Source of the DNA: an uncultured Eubacteriales bacterium
Lineage (GTDB): Bacteria > Bacillota > Clostridia > Lachnospirales > Lachnospiraceae
DNA: 64,000 nt
Direction: 5' to 3'
Assembly (NCBI GenBank): GCA_949292725.1
Contig: CASFAQ010000005.1
Coordinates: 1 to 64,000 of the forward strand
Below, in pieces: positions 1 to 8,518 of this stretch. The translations under genes and the position numbers were made by a program. Each line of letters begins with the position of its first letter. Positions within the stretch are counted from its first letter, which is position 1. The notes beneath the pieces were generated by a model that saw nothing but the letters and a program-made list of their open reading frames with translations, was not told the origin of the DNA and made no database searches.

Positions 1-105
1 ATGAAGGATATCACCGAGACAGAGCCTATGGTGACTATCAAATCTACGATGAACAAAGGCACTATCGAAGAATTTAACGTGCTGGCCGACGCTCTTGTAC
101 AATAA
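1..105 (+). CDS. C-terminal end of an unidentified protein (partial)
   Basis: An open frame runs from the left edge to a TAA at 103-105 and gives 34 residues ending ...EEFNVLADALVQ. It is probably the 3' end of a longer gene that starts outside the window; no ribosome binding site can be checked for the ATG at position 1. The fragment is too short and has no motif I recognise, so no function is proposed. A strong hairpin follows the stop codon, which supports a real gene end. Confidence 0.55.
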   Translation: MKDITETEPMVTIKSTMNKGTIEEFNVLADALVQ

Positions 106-128
106 ATGATCATATAGGCAAAAATTTA

Positions 129-172
129 CCCTGAAATGCAATTATAAGCTGCGCATTTCAGGGTATTATTTT
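129..172. terminator. Bidirectional intrinsic terminator
   Basis: A perfect 11-bp inverted repeat (CCCTGAAATGC at 129-139, GCATTTCAGGG at 153-163) is followed by a T-rich tract on the plus strand and preceded by an A-rich tract. It lies between the gene ending at 105 and the convergent remnant ending at 177, so it can serve both. Confidence 0.8.
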
Positions 173-176
173 ATGA

Positions 177-499
177 TTATTTCTTAACTCTTACATTGAT
201 TACAGCCTTTTGTCCATTGCTTAATTTCAGCGTTATCTTGCATTTACCTTTTTTTCTGCTCTTTATAACGCCCTTTTTTAAACGATCATTTTCTTTTTCT
301 TTACCGATATCTTATATACGCTATTATCATCCGTATCAGATACCTGCACTGTAGCAACCGGTGTAGTGGTCTGTGTCGTTGTCTGCGGAGTTGTCGGTGT
401 ATTCTGCACCGGGGGGCGTAGTGGAACTAATGTCGCCACTCCGGTTCCGTTCCAGCGTGAGCCTCTCCAATAATAGTTACCCGCCCTCCTCCACTTCAA
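177..499 (-). pseudogene. Remnant of a secreted Ig-like (lysine-rich) protein, frameshifted
   Basis: On the minus strand a Thr/Pro-rich linker (TPTTPQTTTQTTTP) runs into SDTDDNSVYKIS and then hits a stop. In another frame the text continues directly as GKCKITLKLSNGQKAVINV and ends VRVKK-stop at 177-179. This is the C-terminal beta-strand pattern of the Ig-like domain also present in the protein at 41763-42779 (KKILKCKINV). A frameshift therefore lies near 290-300. A second may lie at the G6 run near 412-417, because the frame upstream of it (WRGSRWNGTG) does not read like a linker. No signal peptide or complete domain remains. I read it as a decayed 3' end of a surface protein; the exact original 5' extent is unclear. 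Confidence 0.6.
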
Positions 500-642
500 T
501 CCTCCTCAATCACTTCGCAAATACTGCTCGGATTATTATTATCGATATAATTTCTCAAATATATTTAGAAAATAATGTATCTGCATCATTCAGTATATTT
601 TTTCCTGGTAATATTCAACAAAAAAATTTTTTCTAGAATGTC

Positions 643-671
643 TTGCAATATCATACTGGTAATGTTATACT
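643..671 (+). promoter_or_regulatory. Sigma-A type promoter for the radical SAM gene
   Basis: TTGCAA at 643-648, a 17-bp spacer and TATACT at 666-671, placed 50 bp ahead of the start at 722. Matched by eye to the consensus. Confidence 0.6.
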
Positions 672-721
672 TTTTTGCAGAACTTACGTTCGTGCATGTG
701 AATATTTTATGGAGGATGGAC

Positions 722-1639
722 ATGCAAAGCGCTGACTGGTTTGGTAAAGGGTATTACTCTCTTGGAGCATATTTTAAGAACAGATACGGGCACAGGCTCT
801 ACAAGATATCCGTGGATGCAGGTCTTAGCTGCCCTAACAGAGACGGCACACTGGATACAAGGGGCTGTATCTTCTGCAGCAGGGGAGGAAGCGGAGAATT
901 CTCGGTATCTCTTGCTGATGCACTTGATATATGCGGTAGGAAGTCCGATAAGAGGTATATTATATATTTTCAGGCATTTACGAATACATATGGGGATATC
1001 GACTATCTTCGGTACATATATACCCGTGCGCTCGCACACCCGAATGTTTACGGCATCTCCATAGGCACGCGCGCCGACTGCCTCGGTGATGACGTTCTAA
1101 GGTTACTGCGGGATCTTCATGTCCTGTACAGTAAGCAGGACAAGTTCATATGGATAGAGCTTGGTCTTCAGACTATTCATGAAGGCACTGCATCTTATAT
1201 AAGAAGAGGATATCCCCTGTCCGTATATGACAGAGCAGTATCCTCCCTTAGTGCTATTAATATACCGTATGTAACCCATATTATATTGGGCCTTCCTGAT
1301 GAATCATTCGATATGATGCTTGATACGGTGCGGTACGTATGCAGCCGTCCGGGTCTGTTCGGTCTGAAACTACAGCTTCTTCACGTACTTAAAGACACCG
1401 ACCTTGCAGATGATTATACGAACCACAGATTCAGGACCCTCACCTTTTCAGAATACCTTAATATTCTTACAGAATGCCTGAGGATCATACCCGATGACAT
1501 AGTCATTCACCGTGTTACCGGCGACGGGCCCCGGGATATGCTTATTGCTCCCGAATGGTCGCTTAAGAAAAGGAATGTGCTTAATTCCCTTCATAAGCTT
1601 ATGAAGGATAAGGATATCCGACAGGGCGACCGCATATGA
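722..1639 (+). CDS. Radical SAM protein, YhcC/TIGR01212 family
   Basis: A 305-residue protein whose N-terminal part carries the cluster-binding pattern CPNRDG...GCIFC with cysteines near residues 37, 49 and 52 (C-x11-C-x2-C), typical of the YhcC-type radical SAM family. These proteins bind a 4Fe-4S cluster and S-adenosylmethionine; their substrate is not established. Further family landmarks are GISIGTRADCL, WIELGLQT and ITHIILGLPDE-like segments of the TIM barrel. The ATG at 722 was chosen because GGAGG at 711-715 is correctly spaced; the in-frame ATG at 716 is too close to it. It has its own promoter and ends convergently, 4 bp from the stop of the ABC exporter gene. Length is normal for the family. 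Confidence 0.9.
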   Translation: MQSADWFGKGYYSLGAYFKNRYGHRLYKISVDAGLSCPNRDGTLDTRGCIFCSRGGSGEFSVSLADALDICGRKSDKRYIIYFQAFTNTYGDIDYLRYIYTRALAHPNVYGISIGTRADCLGDDVLRLLRDLHVLYSKQDKFIWIELGLQTIHEGTASYIRRGYPLSVYDRAVSSLSAINIPYVTHIILGLPDESFDMMLDTVRYVCSRPGLFGLKLQLLHVLKDTDLADDYTNHRFRTLTFSEYLNILTECLRIIPDDIVIHRVTGDGPRDMLIAPEWSLKKRNVLNSLHKLMKDKDIRQGDRI

Positions 1640-1643
1640 TATA

Positions 1644-3425
1644 TCAGCCGAACACCCTGCTTATCTGATCTTCCTCGTACTGATGTGTATACAGAGTATA
1701 ATAATATCCTTTTTTATCGAACAGAGCATCATGCCTGCCCTGTTCCACTATCCTACCGTCGCGCACCACAAGGATAAGATCCGCATCCTTAACAGTAGAG
1801 AGACGGTGTGCGATTACTATCGAAGTTCTTCCCTTTATGATGGTATCTATAGCAGACTGTATTCGTCTCTCCGTAATGGTATCCACGGAAGCGGTGGCTT
1901 CATCAAGTATGATTATCTTCGGATCGGAAAGAATGGCTCTTGCGAATGATATAAGCTGCTTCTCGCCGGTGGACAGGAGATCTCCTCCCTCGCCGACGTC
2001 GCTTTCAAGCCCATTTTCAAGATTGTCTATGATATCATCTGCGGACACAAGACTGAGAGCCCTTCTAATATCCTCATCCGTAGCCGAAGGATTACCATAT
2101 AAAAGATTCTCCCTTATCGTACCCGAAAAAAGATGCGGAGTCTGAAGCACATATCCTATAGCGCTGTGAAGCCACAGCTGTGAGCGCTCCCTTGCGTCGC
2201 GTCCGTCGATCAGTATTCTTCCTGCAGTAGGCTCATAGAATCTGCATACGAGATTTACCAGCGTGGATTTGCCGGCGCCGGTCTCGCCTACGATGGCAAT
2301 GTTCATACCAAACGGAATCTTAAGACTAAAGTTTCTTAGTACATATTCATCCCCGTCAGGGTATTTAAAACTTACGTCCTCAAATTCTATATCACCCTGT
2401 ATATCCTCCCAGTTCTGATACTTTGGATTAAAGCTGTCACCGTATTTTTCTACTACCTGCGGAGTATCAAAGACATCCGGTTTGATATTCATAAGATGCG
2501 TAAACCTTTCGATATTGACCTGTGTCGTAATAAGGTCGGATATGCAGTCTACAAGCCATCTGATCGGTTCCATCATACCCTGTGCATATGACATGAACAT
2601 GGAGAATGTACCAACCTCGTTTTCAGCAATGTAGCCTCCACACCAGAGAACTATTGCAATTGCACATGAGGACGCAAAATTCATTGTAGCGGCAAACATT
2701 CCCCTAAGCCTTGCTCCTTTGACTGATGTGCTGAGCATCGCATCCGTATCCTTTGTAAAATGTCTGCTCATTTTATCCTCTATTACAAGCGTTTTTATGG
2801 TCTTTGCCCCGGTAATCCCCTCGTTAAAATTACCGGTTATCGTTGAGTTAATCTCACGTATTCTGCGGTTTACCTTTATCAGCCTGTTCTGAAACAGCGA
2901 GAACATAATCACTATAAGCGGTATTATCATAACGACATACAGCGCAAGTCTGGCATTAACCGCAAACATTACTACGATTGAGCCCGCAAGATAGGAAAGA
3001 TGCCATACCGCATCCATAAGCCTCCATGACACAAGCGTTCCTATACGCGCGGTATCGCTGATAACCCTTGCATGTATATAACCCACGCTGTTCTGATTAT
3101 AGTATGAAAATGAGAGCATCTGCAGATGTCTGAATGCAGCATTTCTCAAATCTCGGTTAATGCTTACCTCTATCTGGGTTGCACGCGATGCCGATATGTA
3201 ATTAACTATTCCCGCACTTATGATAGTGATTATATATATGAAAATAAACTGCGGCAGTGTATCAAGCACGCCCTCGCCCACATAATGATTGAGCGCATAT
3301 CTCTGATAAACAGGCAGGAGTATATCCGTAAGGCTTCCAAGCAGCCCGCATGTTATCATAACGGCTATGATCAATCTGTATTTTTTCATGTACGGAATTA
3401 TTTTTCCTACGCCAAAGAATTTCAT
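1644..3425 (-). CDS. ABC exporter half-transporter, subunit with the catalytic Walker B glutamate
   Basis: A 593-residue half-transporter with an N-terminal six-helix exporter membrane domain followed by a nucleotide-binding domain: Walker A GETGAGKST, Q-loop YVLQ, signature LSTGEKQ and Walker B IIILDEATASVD with the catalytic Glu. The signature motif departs from LSGGQ. It lies 16 bp downstream of the partner gene on the same strand, so the two are co-transcribed. The pair matches the heterodimeric multidrug/lipid exporter type (LmrCD, BmrCD, TM287/288). In that type the deviant signature here completes the degenerate ATP site of the partner, and the Glu here completes the hydrolytic site. 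Substrate unknown. Confidence 0.9.
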   Translation of the reverse strand: MKFFGVGKIIPYMKKYRLIIAVMITCGLLGSLTDILLPVYQRYALNHYVGEGVLDTLPQFIFIYIITIISAGIVNYISASRATQIEVSINRDLRNAAFRHLQMLSFSYYNQNSVGYIHARVISDTARIGTLVSWRLMDAVWHLSYLAGSIVVMFAVNARLALYVVMIIPLIVIMFSLFQNRLIKVNRRIREINSTITGNFNEGITGAKTIKTLVIEDKMSRHFTKDTDAMLSTSVKGARLRGMFAATMNFASSCAIAIVLWCGGYIAENEVGTFSMFMSYAQGMMEPIRWLVDCISDLITTQVNIERFTHLMNIKPDVFDTPQVVEKYGDSFNPKYQNWEDIQGDIEFEDVSFKYPDGDEYVLRNFSLKIPFGMNIAIVGETGAGKSTLVNLVCRFYEPTAGRILIDGRDARERSQLWLHSAIGYVLQTPHLFSGTIRENLLYGNPSATDEDIRRALSLVSADDIIDNLENGLESDVGEGGDLLSTGEKQLISFARAILSDPKIIILDEATASVDTITERRIQSAIDTIIKGRTSIVIAHRLSTVKDADLILVVRDGRIVEQGRHDALFDKKGYYYTLYTHQYEEDQISRVFG

Positions 3426-3441
3426 ACCTCTCTATCCTTCC

Positions 3442-5226
3442 TTATGCTTCCCTGTCTTTTATGCCACCTGACTGGATCTCATATATTTTCTGATATATTC
3501 CCCCGGCGCCCTTTAGCATCTGATGCGTTCCTTCCTCCACTATCCTTCCGCAATCAAGCACAATTATCTTATCCGCCTTACTAAGCGTTGTGATTCTGTG
3601 CGAGATAAGTATCACGCTTGCCTTATGAAAATGTTTTTCGAGAGCATTTCGTATTTTTTCGTCCGTCTCGGTATCCACGGCGGAGAGCGAGTCGTCAAAT
3701 ATCATGATCGGAGTATTCTGAGTAAGAATCCTTGCAATGGCAGTCCTTTGCTTCTGACCTCCCGAAAGAGTTACTCCCCTCTCTCCGACAAATGTATCAT
3801 AACCCTTTTTAAAGCCGGATATCGTCTCCTCCATACATGCAGTCCTTGCTGCCTTGCGAATCTCACTCAATGTAATATCCGATCTTGTGATTCCGATATT
3901 CTCAGCCAGAGTCCTTGAAAACAGATATGGTTCCTGAAGAACCATTCCTATATTGCTTCTGAGGTACTCCGCCTTTATGTCGGCAATATCAACGCCGCCT
4001 ATGCTGATACGTCCCGAATTCTCGGGCAGGTCATACATTCTGTCCAAAAGAAGCATAAGGGTAGATTTGCCGCTTCCGGTGCCACCAAGTATTCCAAGCG
4101 TACTTCCTCCCTTCATGGTAAATGATATATTGGAAAGTACTTCATTGCATCCTTCATATGCAAAACTTACGTTGTCAAATACGATATCGCCATCCATGGG
4201 AGGTGTGAGCGCGTCAGGTCTGTCAGTCTCAATCTCCGATTCCATGATGTATCGTATACGCTCTATTGCGACTCTGGTCTGGCTCATATCCGATATCATT
4301 CGTCCAAGCTGTCTTATGGGCCACACAAGAAGTGAATTATATGAAATGAACGCAATATATTCTCCGGCGCTCATCGTTTTATTGATGCAAAATACCGCTC
4401 CAAATACAACCACAAGCATAACCTGCAATCCTGACAATATATCAGAGGTGCTCCAGAACCTGCTCATAACCTTGGCAAGACTGACCCAGAGCCCCGTATA
4501 TTTTTCATTCTGCGCTACGAACCGCTCTCTCTCATACTCTTCCCTTCCAAATGTACGTACGACGCGCACTCCGGTAAAATTCTCCTGCGCCATGGCTGAT
4601 AATATCCCCTCATTTTCATCACATTCCCTGAAGCCCCGTCTGAGTTTTTTGTGAAATATAAATGAATAGAAAATAATAAGCGGCATGGGAACAAGCGCTA
4701 TAACACCAAGCGTTATATCCATTGAAAACATGAAAGTTACCGATAATACAAGCAGTATTATAATACGAAAAACCGACATAAGCTGCTCGGAGATGAAATT
4801 CTTTATCGTCTCAATATCGGACGTGCACCTTTGAATGATGTCACCGGTCCTGTTCTTCATATGCCATGAATAAGGAAGATGCTCAATATGCGAAAAAAGC
4901 GAATCCCTCATATTCTTGACAAACATCTCTGACGCCCTTGTATTACTGACCCGAAATATGTATTGGAAGATAACCTTAACCAGCGCTATGAGTACAACGG
5001 CCAGCGCCATGATCCACAGATTCTTCCTAAGATATGCAAATCCACCGAATATATTTACGATATCCATTATGCTGCCGGAAAACTCTGACGGATTGCCTCC
5101 GATAACATTATCCACTGCCATTCTGATAATCTGGGGATTAATCATATCCGCAAGCGCCATGGCTATTGCAGATATGATACTTATAAGGAACATTCCCCTG
5201 CATCCCTTAATAAATCTATATATCAT
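3442..5226 (-). CDS. ABC exporter half-transporter, subunit with degenerate Walker B
   Basis: A 594-residue exporter half-transporter: an N-terminal six-helix membrane region, then a nucleotide-binding domain with Walker A GGTGSGKST near residue 380, canonical signature LSGGQKQR and Walker B IMIFDDSLSAVD. The residue after the Walker B Asp is Asp instead of the catalytic Glu, as in the degenerate-site subunit of heterodimeric exporters. The ATG at 5226 has AGGTGGATAGGATA upstream; an in-frame GTG at 5247 has no ribosome binding site. First gene of a two-gene operon that follows the ssrA terminator. Likely drug, peptide or lipid efflux; the substrate cannot be read from sequence. Confidence 0.9.
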   Translation of the reverse strand: MIYRFIKGCRGMFLISIISAIAMALADMINPQIIRMAVDNVIGGNPSEFSGSIMDIVNIFGGFAYLRKNLWIMALAVVLIALVKVIFQYIFRVSNTRASEMFVKNMRDSLFSHIEHLPYSWHMKNRTGDIIQRCTSDIETIKNFISEQLMSVFRIIILLVLSVTFMFSMDITLGVIALVPMPLIIFYSFIFHKKLRRGFRECDENEGILSAMAQENFTGVRVVRTFGREEYERERFVAQNEKYTGLWVSLAKVMSRFWSTSDILSGLQVMLVVVFGAVFCINKTMSAGEYIAFISYNSLLVWPIRQLGRMISDMSQTRVAIERIRYIMESEIETDRPDALTPPMDGDIVFDNVSFAYEGCNEVLSNISFTMKGGSTLGILGGTGSGKSTLMLLLDRMYDLPENSGRISIGGVDIADIKAEYLRSNIGMVLQEPYLFSRTLAENIGITRSDITLSEIRKAARTACMEETISGFKKGYDTFVGERGVTLSGGQKQRTAIARILTQNTPIMIFDDSLSAVDTETDEKIRNALEKHFHKASVILISHRITTLSKADKIIVLDCGRIVEEGTHQMLKGAGGIYQKIYEIQSGGIKDREA

Positions 5227-5261
5227 TATCCTATCCACCTGATCCACCTGTGTTTAATAAT

Positions 5262-5300
5262 CAAAAGGTCCCGAAAATACAGCATTTTCAGGACCTTTTG
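5262..5300 (-). terminator. Terminator-like hairpin after ssrA
   Basis: Long inverted repeat: CAAAAGGTCC at the 5' side (minus strand) pairs with GGACCTTTTG, and the inner GAAAAT/ATTTTC also pairs with one mismatch, just beyond the CCA end of tmRNA. The downstream T tract is weak. It separates ssrA from the ABC exporter operon. Confidence 0.7.
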
Positions 5301-5303
5301 AAG

Positions 5304-5639
5304 TGGAGTAGGCGGGAATCGAACCCGCGTCCAAAGCATCTTCCATTGTACTTCTACAAGCTTAGCCATCCATTTGACATTCCCTCTGCCACACCCCGGA
5401 TGGCGGGGTTATGGGTTTGGTAGCTTTTTAGTACGCCCATATGCTAAAAGCATCACATATGTCGTTTCCTGCATGAATGATGCCCGGCACACTAAGCGCA
5501 GGTACTAAGTGGCGGACAGCTGCCATTAGGCAGCGATTGCTAAATTATCTTCAGCGTTTATTTTTAATTTAAGATTTGACGCATCTACTACGGCTTGCTT
5601 CTCCAACTTCTAATACCCTGTCGAAACCTTTACTACCCC
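5304..5639 (-). ncRNA. ssrA: tmRNA (transfer-messenger RNA)
   Basis: The 5' end GGGGTAGTAAAGGTTTCGAC and the 3' end TTCGATTCCCGCCTACTCCA (minus strand) form the tRNA-Ala-like acceptor and T arm of tmRNA, with encoded CCA at 5304-5306. The tag reading frame lies at 5526-5555 and would add A-E-D-N-L-A-I-A-A before a TAA, very close to clostridial tags. tmRNA rescues stalled ribosomes with SmpB, whose gene lies immediately upstream, and RNase R, encoded next, degrades the released messages. Length of about 336 nt is normal. Confidence 0.95.
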
Positions 5640-5651
5640 AAAATATGATTA

Positions 5652-5681
5652 AGTATATAATATATACTCACTGTCTGTCAA
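5652..5681 (-). promoter_or_regulatory. Candidate ssrA promoter
   Basis: On the minus strand TTGACA at 5676-5681 and TATACT at 5652-5657, spacer 18 bp; an overlapping TATATA gives a 16-bp spacer. The -35 overlaps the smpB stop region, so ssrA can be made independently of smpB. The RNA 5' end is normally trimmed by RNase P, so exact spacing to 5639 is not informative. Confidence 0.5.
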
Positions 5682-6148
5682 ATGCGTAATGACGAAGACT
5701 TAAAGCTCCTTTCTGCATCACGTCTCAGGTCCTTCTTTGCTATATCCTCTCTTTTATCATAGAGTTTTTTACCTTTACAAAGACCAATCTCTGCTTTTAC
5801 AAGACTACCCTTAAAGTATATCTTAAGTGGTACAAGAGTATACCCTTTTTGCGCTATTTTGCCGGCAATTTTTCTGATTTCGCTTTTATGCAAAAGCAGT
5901 TTTTTTACGCGAAGCGGATCCCTGTTAAATATATTACCCTTCTCATACGGGCTTATATGCATATTATATACAAATACTTCTCCGTCATCTATTCTGATAA
6001 AGGATTCCCTGATACTGCATTTACCCATGCGTAACGACTTAACTTCCGTTCCGTATAATTCTATTCCCGCCTCATATTTTTCCTCCACAAAATAGTCATG
6101 ATAAGCCTTTTTATTATTAGTGATAAGTCCGGTCTGTGTATCTCCCAT
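5678..6148 (-). CDS. smpB: SsrA-binding protein SmpB
   Basis: A 156-residue OB-fold protein with the SmpB landmarks N-N-K-K-A-Y-H-D-Y near residue 15, GIELYGTEVKSLR near residue 30 and the basic tail KKLYDKREDIAKKDL that enters the ribosomal mRNA channel. It binds the tRNA-like domain of tmRNA and delivers it to stalled ribosomes. It starts 3 bp after the rnr stop codon, with GAGGT inside the end of rnr as ribosome binding site, so it is translationally linked to rnr. The order rnr-smpB-ssrA is conserved in Firmicutes. Confidence 0.96.
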   Translation of the reverse strand: MGDTQTGLITNNKKAYHDYFVEEKYEAGIELYGTEVKSLRMGKCSIRESFIRIDDGEVFVYNMHISPYEKGNIFNRDPLRVKKLLLHKSEIRKIAGKIAQKGYTLVPLKIYFKGSLVKAEIGLCKGKKLYDKREDIAKKDLRRDAERSFKSSSLRI

Positions 6149-6151
6149 TAT

Positions 6152-8092
6152 CTATACCTCATCAAACATAAAATCCACCGTGCGCGCCTCGACTGACGCT
6201 CCGATAACAATTACACTTACTCTCTGCCCAAGCTCATATACCTTACGGCTATGGCGCCCTACCATTCTGTATCTGTTTTCCTGAAATTCATAATCATCAT
6301 CATACATATAATCTATCCTTACCATTCCCTCAACTGTATTTGGGAGGGTAACATATATCCCCCAGCCGGCAACTCCGGATATTATGCCCTCATACTTTTC
6401 TCCTATATGATCAAGCATATATTCTGCTTTTTTAAGCTTATGAACCTCTCGTTCAGACTCCTCCGCACGCCTTTCCATCCTGCTTGAGTGCGCTGCTATA
6501 TCCACAAGTATCTCATTATAATGATCTATGCGTTCTTCATCGAGAATTCCGTTAAGATTCTCCTTAATGATCCTGTGAATCATAAGGTCAGGATATCTCC
6601 TTATGGGTGAGGTGAAATGGCAGTAATATTTGGCTGCAAGAGCAAAATGTCCGTCCGCTGTGGTCGTATAGTTTGCCCTTTTCATGGATCTTAAAGTAAG
6701 CCTGCTTATAAGATCCTCCTGCGGCACTCCGGCAATCTGTCCAAGAAGCTTCTGTATATCCATGGGGTGTATCTCATTGCCCATGGTTCTTACCTTGTAT
6801 CCGAAATTGCTTATAAAGACCGACAACTCGCGCATCTTCATTATATCCGGTGCTTCATGCGAGCGGTATATGAACGGACTCTCCTGCCAGTAATAGTCCT
6901 CCGCAACCGTCTCATTGGCCGCAAGCATGAACTCCTCGATTATCCTCGTGGCAACATTTCTCTCATAAGGTCTTATATCAACGGGCTTTCCCTTCTTATC
7001 GAGTATTATCTTGCTTTCAGGAAAATCAAAATCTATCGCGCCCTTTTTCCTTCTTATCGATATGCGAAGTTCGGACAATTCCCTCATAAGCATCAGCATA
7101 TCGGTGACATCTGAATATTTTCCATATAACTTCTTTCCCGTTACGATGTTATTGACTTCATTATATGACAGTCTGTGATTAACATTGATAACGGTTTCGG
7201 CAATTTCGTGTGAGATGATATTGCCGCTTTCGTCAATCTTCATGATACAGCTTAACGTAAGTCTGTCCACGCTTTCATTTAGCGAGCATATCCCGTTAGA
7301 TAATGCTTTTGGAAGCATGGGAATGACGCGGTCCACAAGATAGATACTTGTGCCTCTCTGCCTTGCCTCATCATCAAGTGCGCTGCCCTCTCTCACATAA
7401 TCCGCAACATCTGCGATATGCACTCCCAGTGTGTATACGCCCTCATTACAAGTAAGGGATACGGCGTCGTCAAGGTCCTTCGCATCCTCACCGTCTATGG
7501 TTACAGTCACCCAGTCTCTAAGGTCCCTTCTGTACTTTATGCTTTCTGCGCTGACCGTCTTATCCATAGCGCGCGCTTCTTTTTGCGTCTCTTTTGCAAA
7601 TCCTTCGGGAAGTCCCAAATCCTTTGCAACAGAGAGTATATCCACTCCCTTATCCTCAGGATAACCAAGCACGGATATAATCTCACCCTCAGGCTTTCTT
7701 ACGCCGGGCTCACCGTAATCGGTTATGACAGCTTCTACCTTCTGCCCATGTTTTGCCCCGTTAATGTGCGCCTTTGGTATATACAGGTCATAAAGGATTC
7801 TCCTGCTATCCGGAATAACAAATGCAAAATTCCTGCTTCTTGTCAGGGTTCCTACGATACGCTCAGTCTTTCTCTCTATTATATTGATGATTCTTCCCTC
7901 ACGCCTTCTTCCCATTCCTCTCTGCCTTGTAATAACGACCTCCACAACATCGCCGTGCATGGCGCTGTTCGTATATTTTTCCTTAACAAATATATCGTCC
8001 TTATCATCTTCGCAGATTACAAAACCAAATCCGCTCTTTGTCTGTGAGAATGTTCCGGTATAAGTCTCCTGTGAAATATTTCTTCTGCCCAT
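6152..8092 (-). CDS. rnr: Ribonuclease R
   Basis: A 646-residue RNB-family 3'-5' exoribonuclease. Two cold-shock-like domains at the N terminus (TGTFSQTKSGFGFV, then GTLTRSRNFAFV) are followed by the RNB catalytic domain with TIDGEDAKDLDDAV, whose aspartates bind the metal ions. A C-terminal S1 domain begins near YEGIISGVAGWGIYV. It degrades structured RNA and helps clear tmRNA-tagged messages. It is shorter than the E. coli and B. subtilis enzymes because it lacks the N-terminal helix-turn-helix extension. An in-frame TAA four codons upstream of the ATG and an AAAGGA ribosome binding site show that this is the true start, not a missed extension. Confidence 0.95.
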   Translation of the reverse strand: MGRRNISQETYTGTFSQTKSGFGFVICEDDKDDIFVKEKYTNSAMHGDVVEVVITRQRGMGRRREGRIINIIERKTERIVGTLTRSRNFAFVIPDSRRILYDLYIPKAHINGAKHGQKVEAVITDYGEPGVRKPEGEIISVLGYPEDKGVDILSVAKDLGLPEGFAKETQKEARAMDKTVSAESIKYRRDLRDWVTVTIDGEDAKDLDDAVSLTCNEGVYTLGVHIADVADYVREGSALDDEARQRGTSIYLVDRVIPMLPKALSNGICSLNESVDRLTLSCIMKIDESGNIISHEIAETVINVNHRLSYNEVNNIVTGKKLYGKYSDVTDMLMLMRELSELRISIRRKKGAIDFDFPESKIILDKKGKPVDIRPYERNVATRIIEEFMLAANETVAEDYYWQESPFIYRSHEAPDIMKMRELSVFISNFGYKVRTMGNEIHPMDIQKLLGQIAGVPQEDLISRLTLRSMKRANYTTTADGHFALAAKYYCHFTSPIRRYPDLMIHRIIKENLNGILDEERIDHYNEILVDIAAHSSRMERRAEESEREVHKLKKAEYMLDHIGEKYEGIISGVAGWGIYVTLPNTVEGMVRIDYMYDDDYEFQENRYRMVGRHSRKVYELGQRVSVIVIGASVEARTVDFMFDEV

Positions 8093-8145
8093 AGATGTCC
8101 TTTACTCCCAATTGCTGCTCTTAATTATGCTGTTCCCATAAACCT

Positions 8146-8173
8146 TAAAAACCCCCTTGCATTCACAAGGGGG
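8146..8173 (-). terminator. Intrinsic terminator after secG
   Basis: Perfect 8-bp stem CCCCCTTG/CAAGGGGG with a 6-nt loop, followed on the minus strand by GTTTTT. It lies between secG and rnr, so rnr either reads through or has its own start. Confidence 0.8.
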
Positions 8174-8191
8174 CATGTACACTGATCTAAT

Positions 8192-8431
8192 CTACCAGTC
8201 AAGGTTAAGGACCAATGATGCAACTATGAATAAAACTCCAAGCACCTGTGTGCTCCTGTGAAGTCCGCCTTCCATTGACCTTCCCTTATTCTTTCCCCAA
8301 TACGTCTCAGCAGCTCCGCTTATGGCTCCGAGTCCTGCTGACTTTCCTTCCTGAAGAAGAATTACTATAACGAGTGCAATAGCAACCAGAATATATAATA
8401 CTGTCGCGATGGTTCTGATAACAGGTAACAT
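8192..8431 (-). CDS. secG: Protein translocase subunit SecG
   Basis: A 79-residue membrane protein with two hydrophobic helices (near residues 3-24 and 56-76) around the conserved loop LLQEGKSAGLGAISGAAE, the SecG hallmark. It is the small non-essential subunit of the SecYEG channel. The ATG at 8431 was chosen because AGGAGG lies 6 bp upstream; a longer frame from 8464 has no such site. It sits upstream of rnr-smpB-ssrA, the usual Firmicutes order. Confidence 0.95.
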   Translation of the reverse strand: MLPVIRTIATVLYILVAIALVIVILLQEGKSAGLGAISGAAETYWGKNKGRSMEGGLHRSTQVLGVLFIVASLVLNLDW

Positions 8432-8518
8432 ACAAAATCCTCCTAATAATTCTAAACTAGACAAAGCTTAGTCTAACACATTGCATACGAGATTTCAACA
8501 ACTTTTTTGTCCTTACCT

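Noticed and set aside
373-636. Plus-strand open frame upstream of the radical SAM gene
   Set aside because: It overlaps the decayed Ig-like remnant on the other strand and reads as low-complexity; no domain.
3953-4654. Long plus-strand open frame of 233 codons inside the ABC exporter gene
   Set aside because: Antisense shadow of a clearly conserved gene; no ribosome binding site and Ser/Pro-rich biased composition.
7418-8047. Plus-strand open frame of 209 codons opposite rnr
   Set aside because: Mirror of conserved RNase R codons; no promoter, ribosome binding site or recognisable domain.
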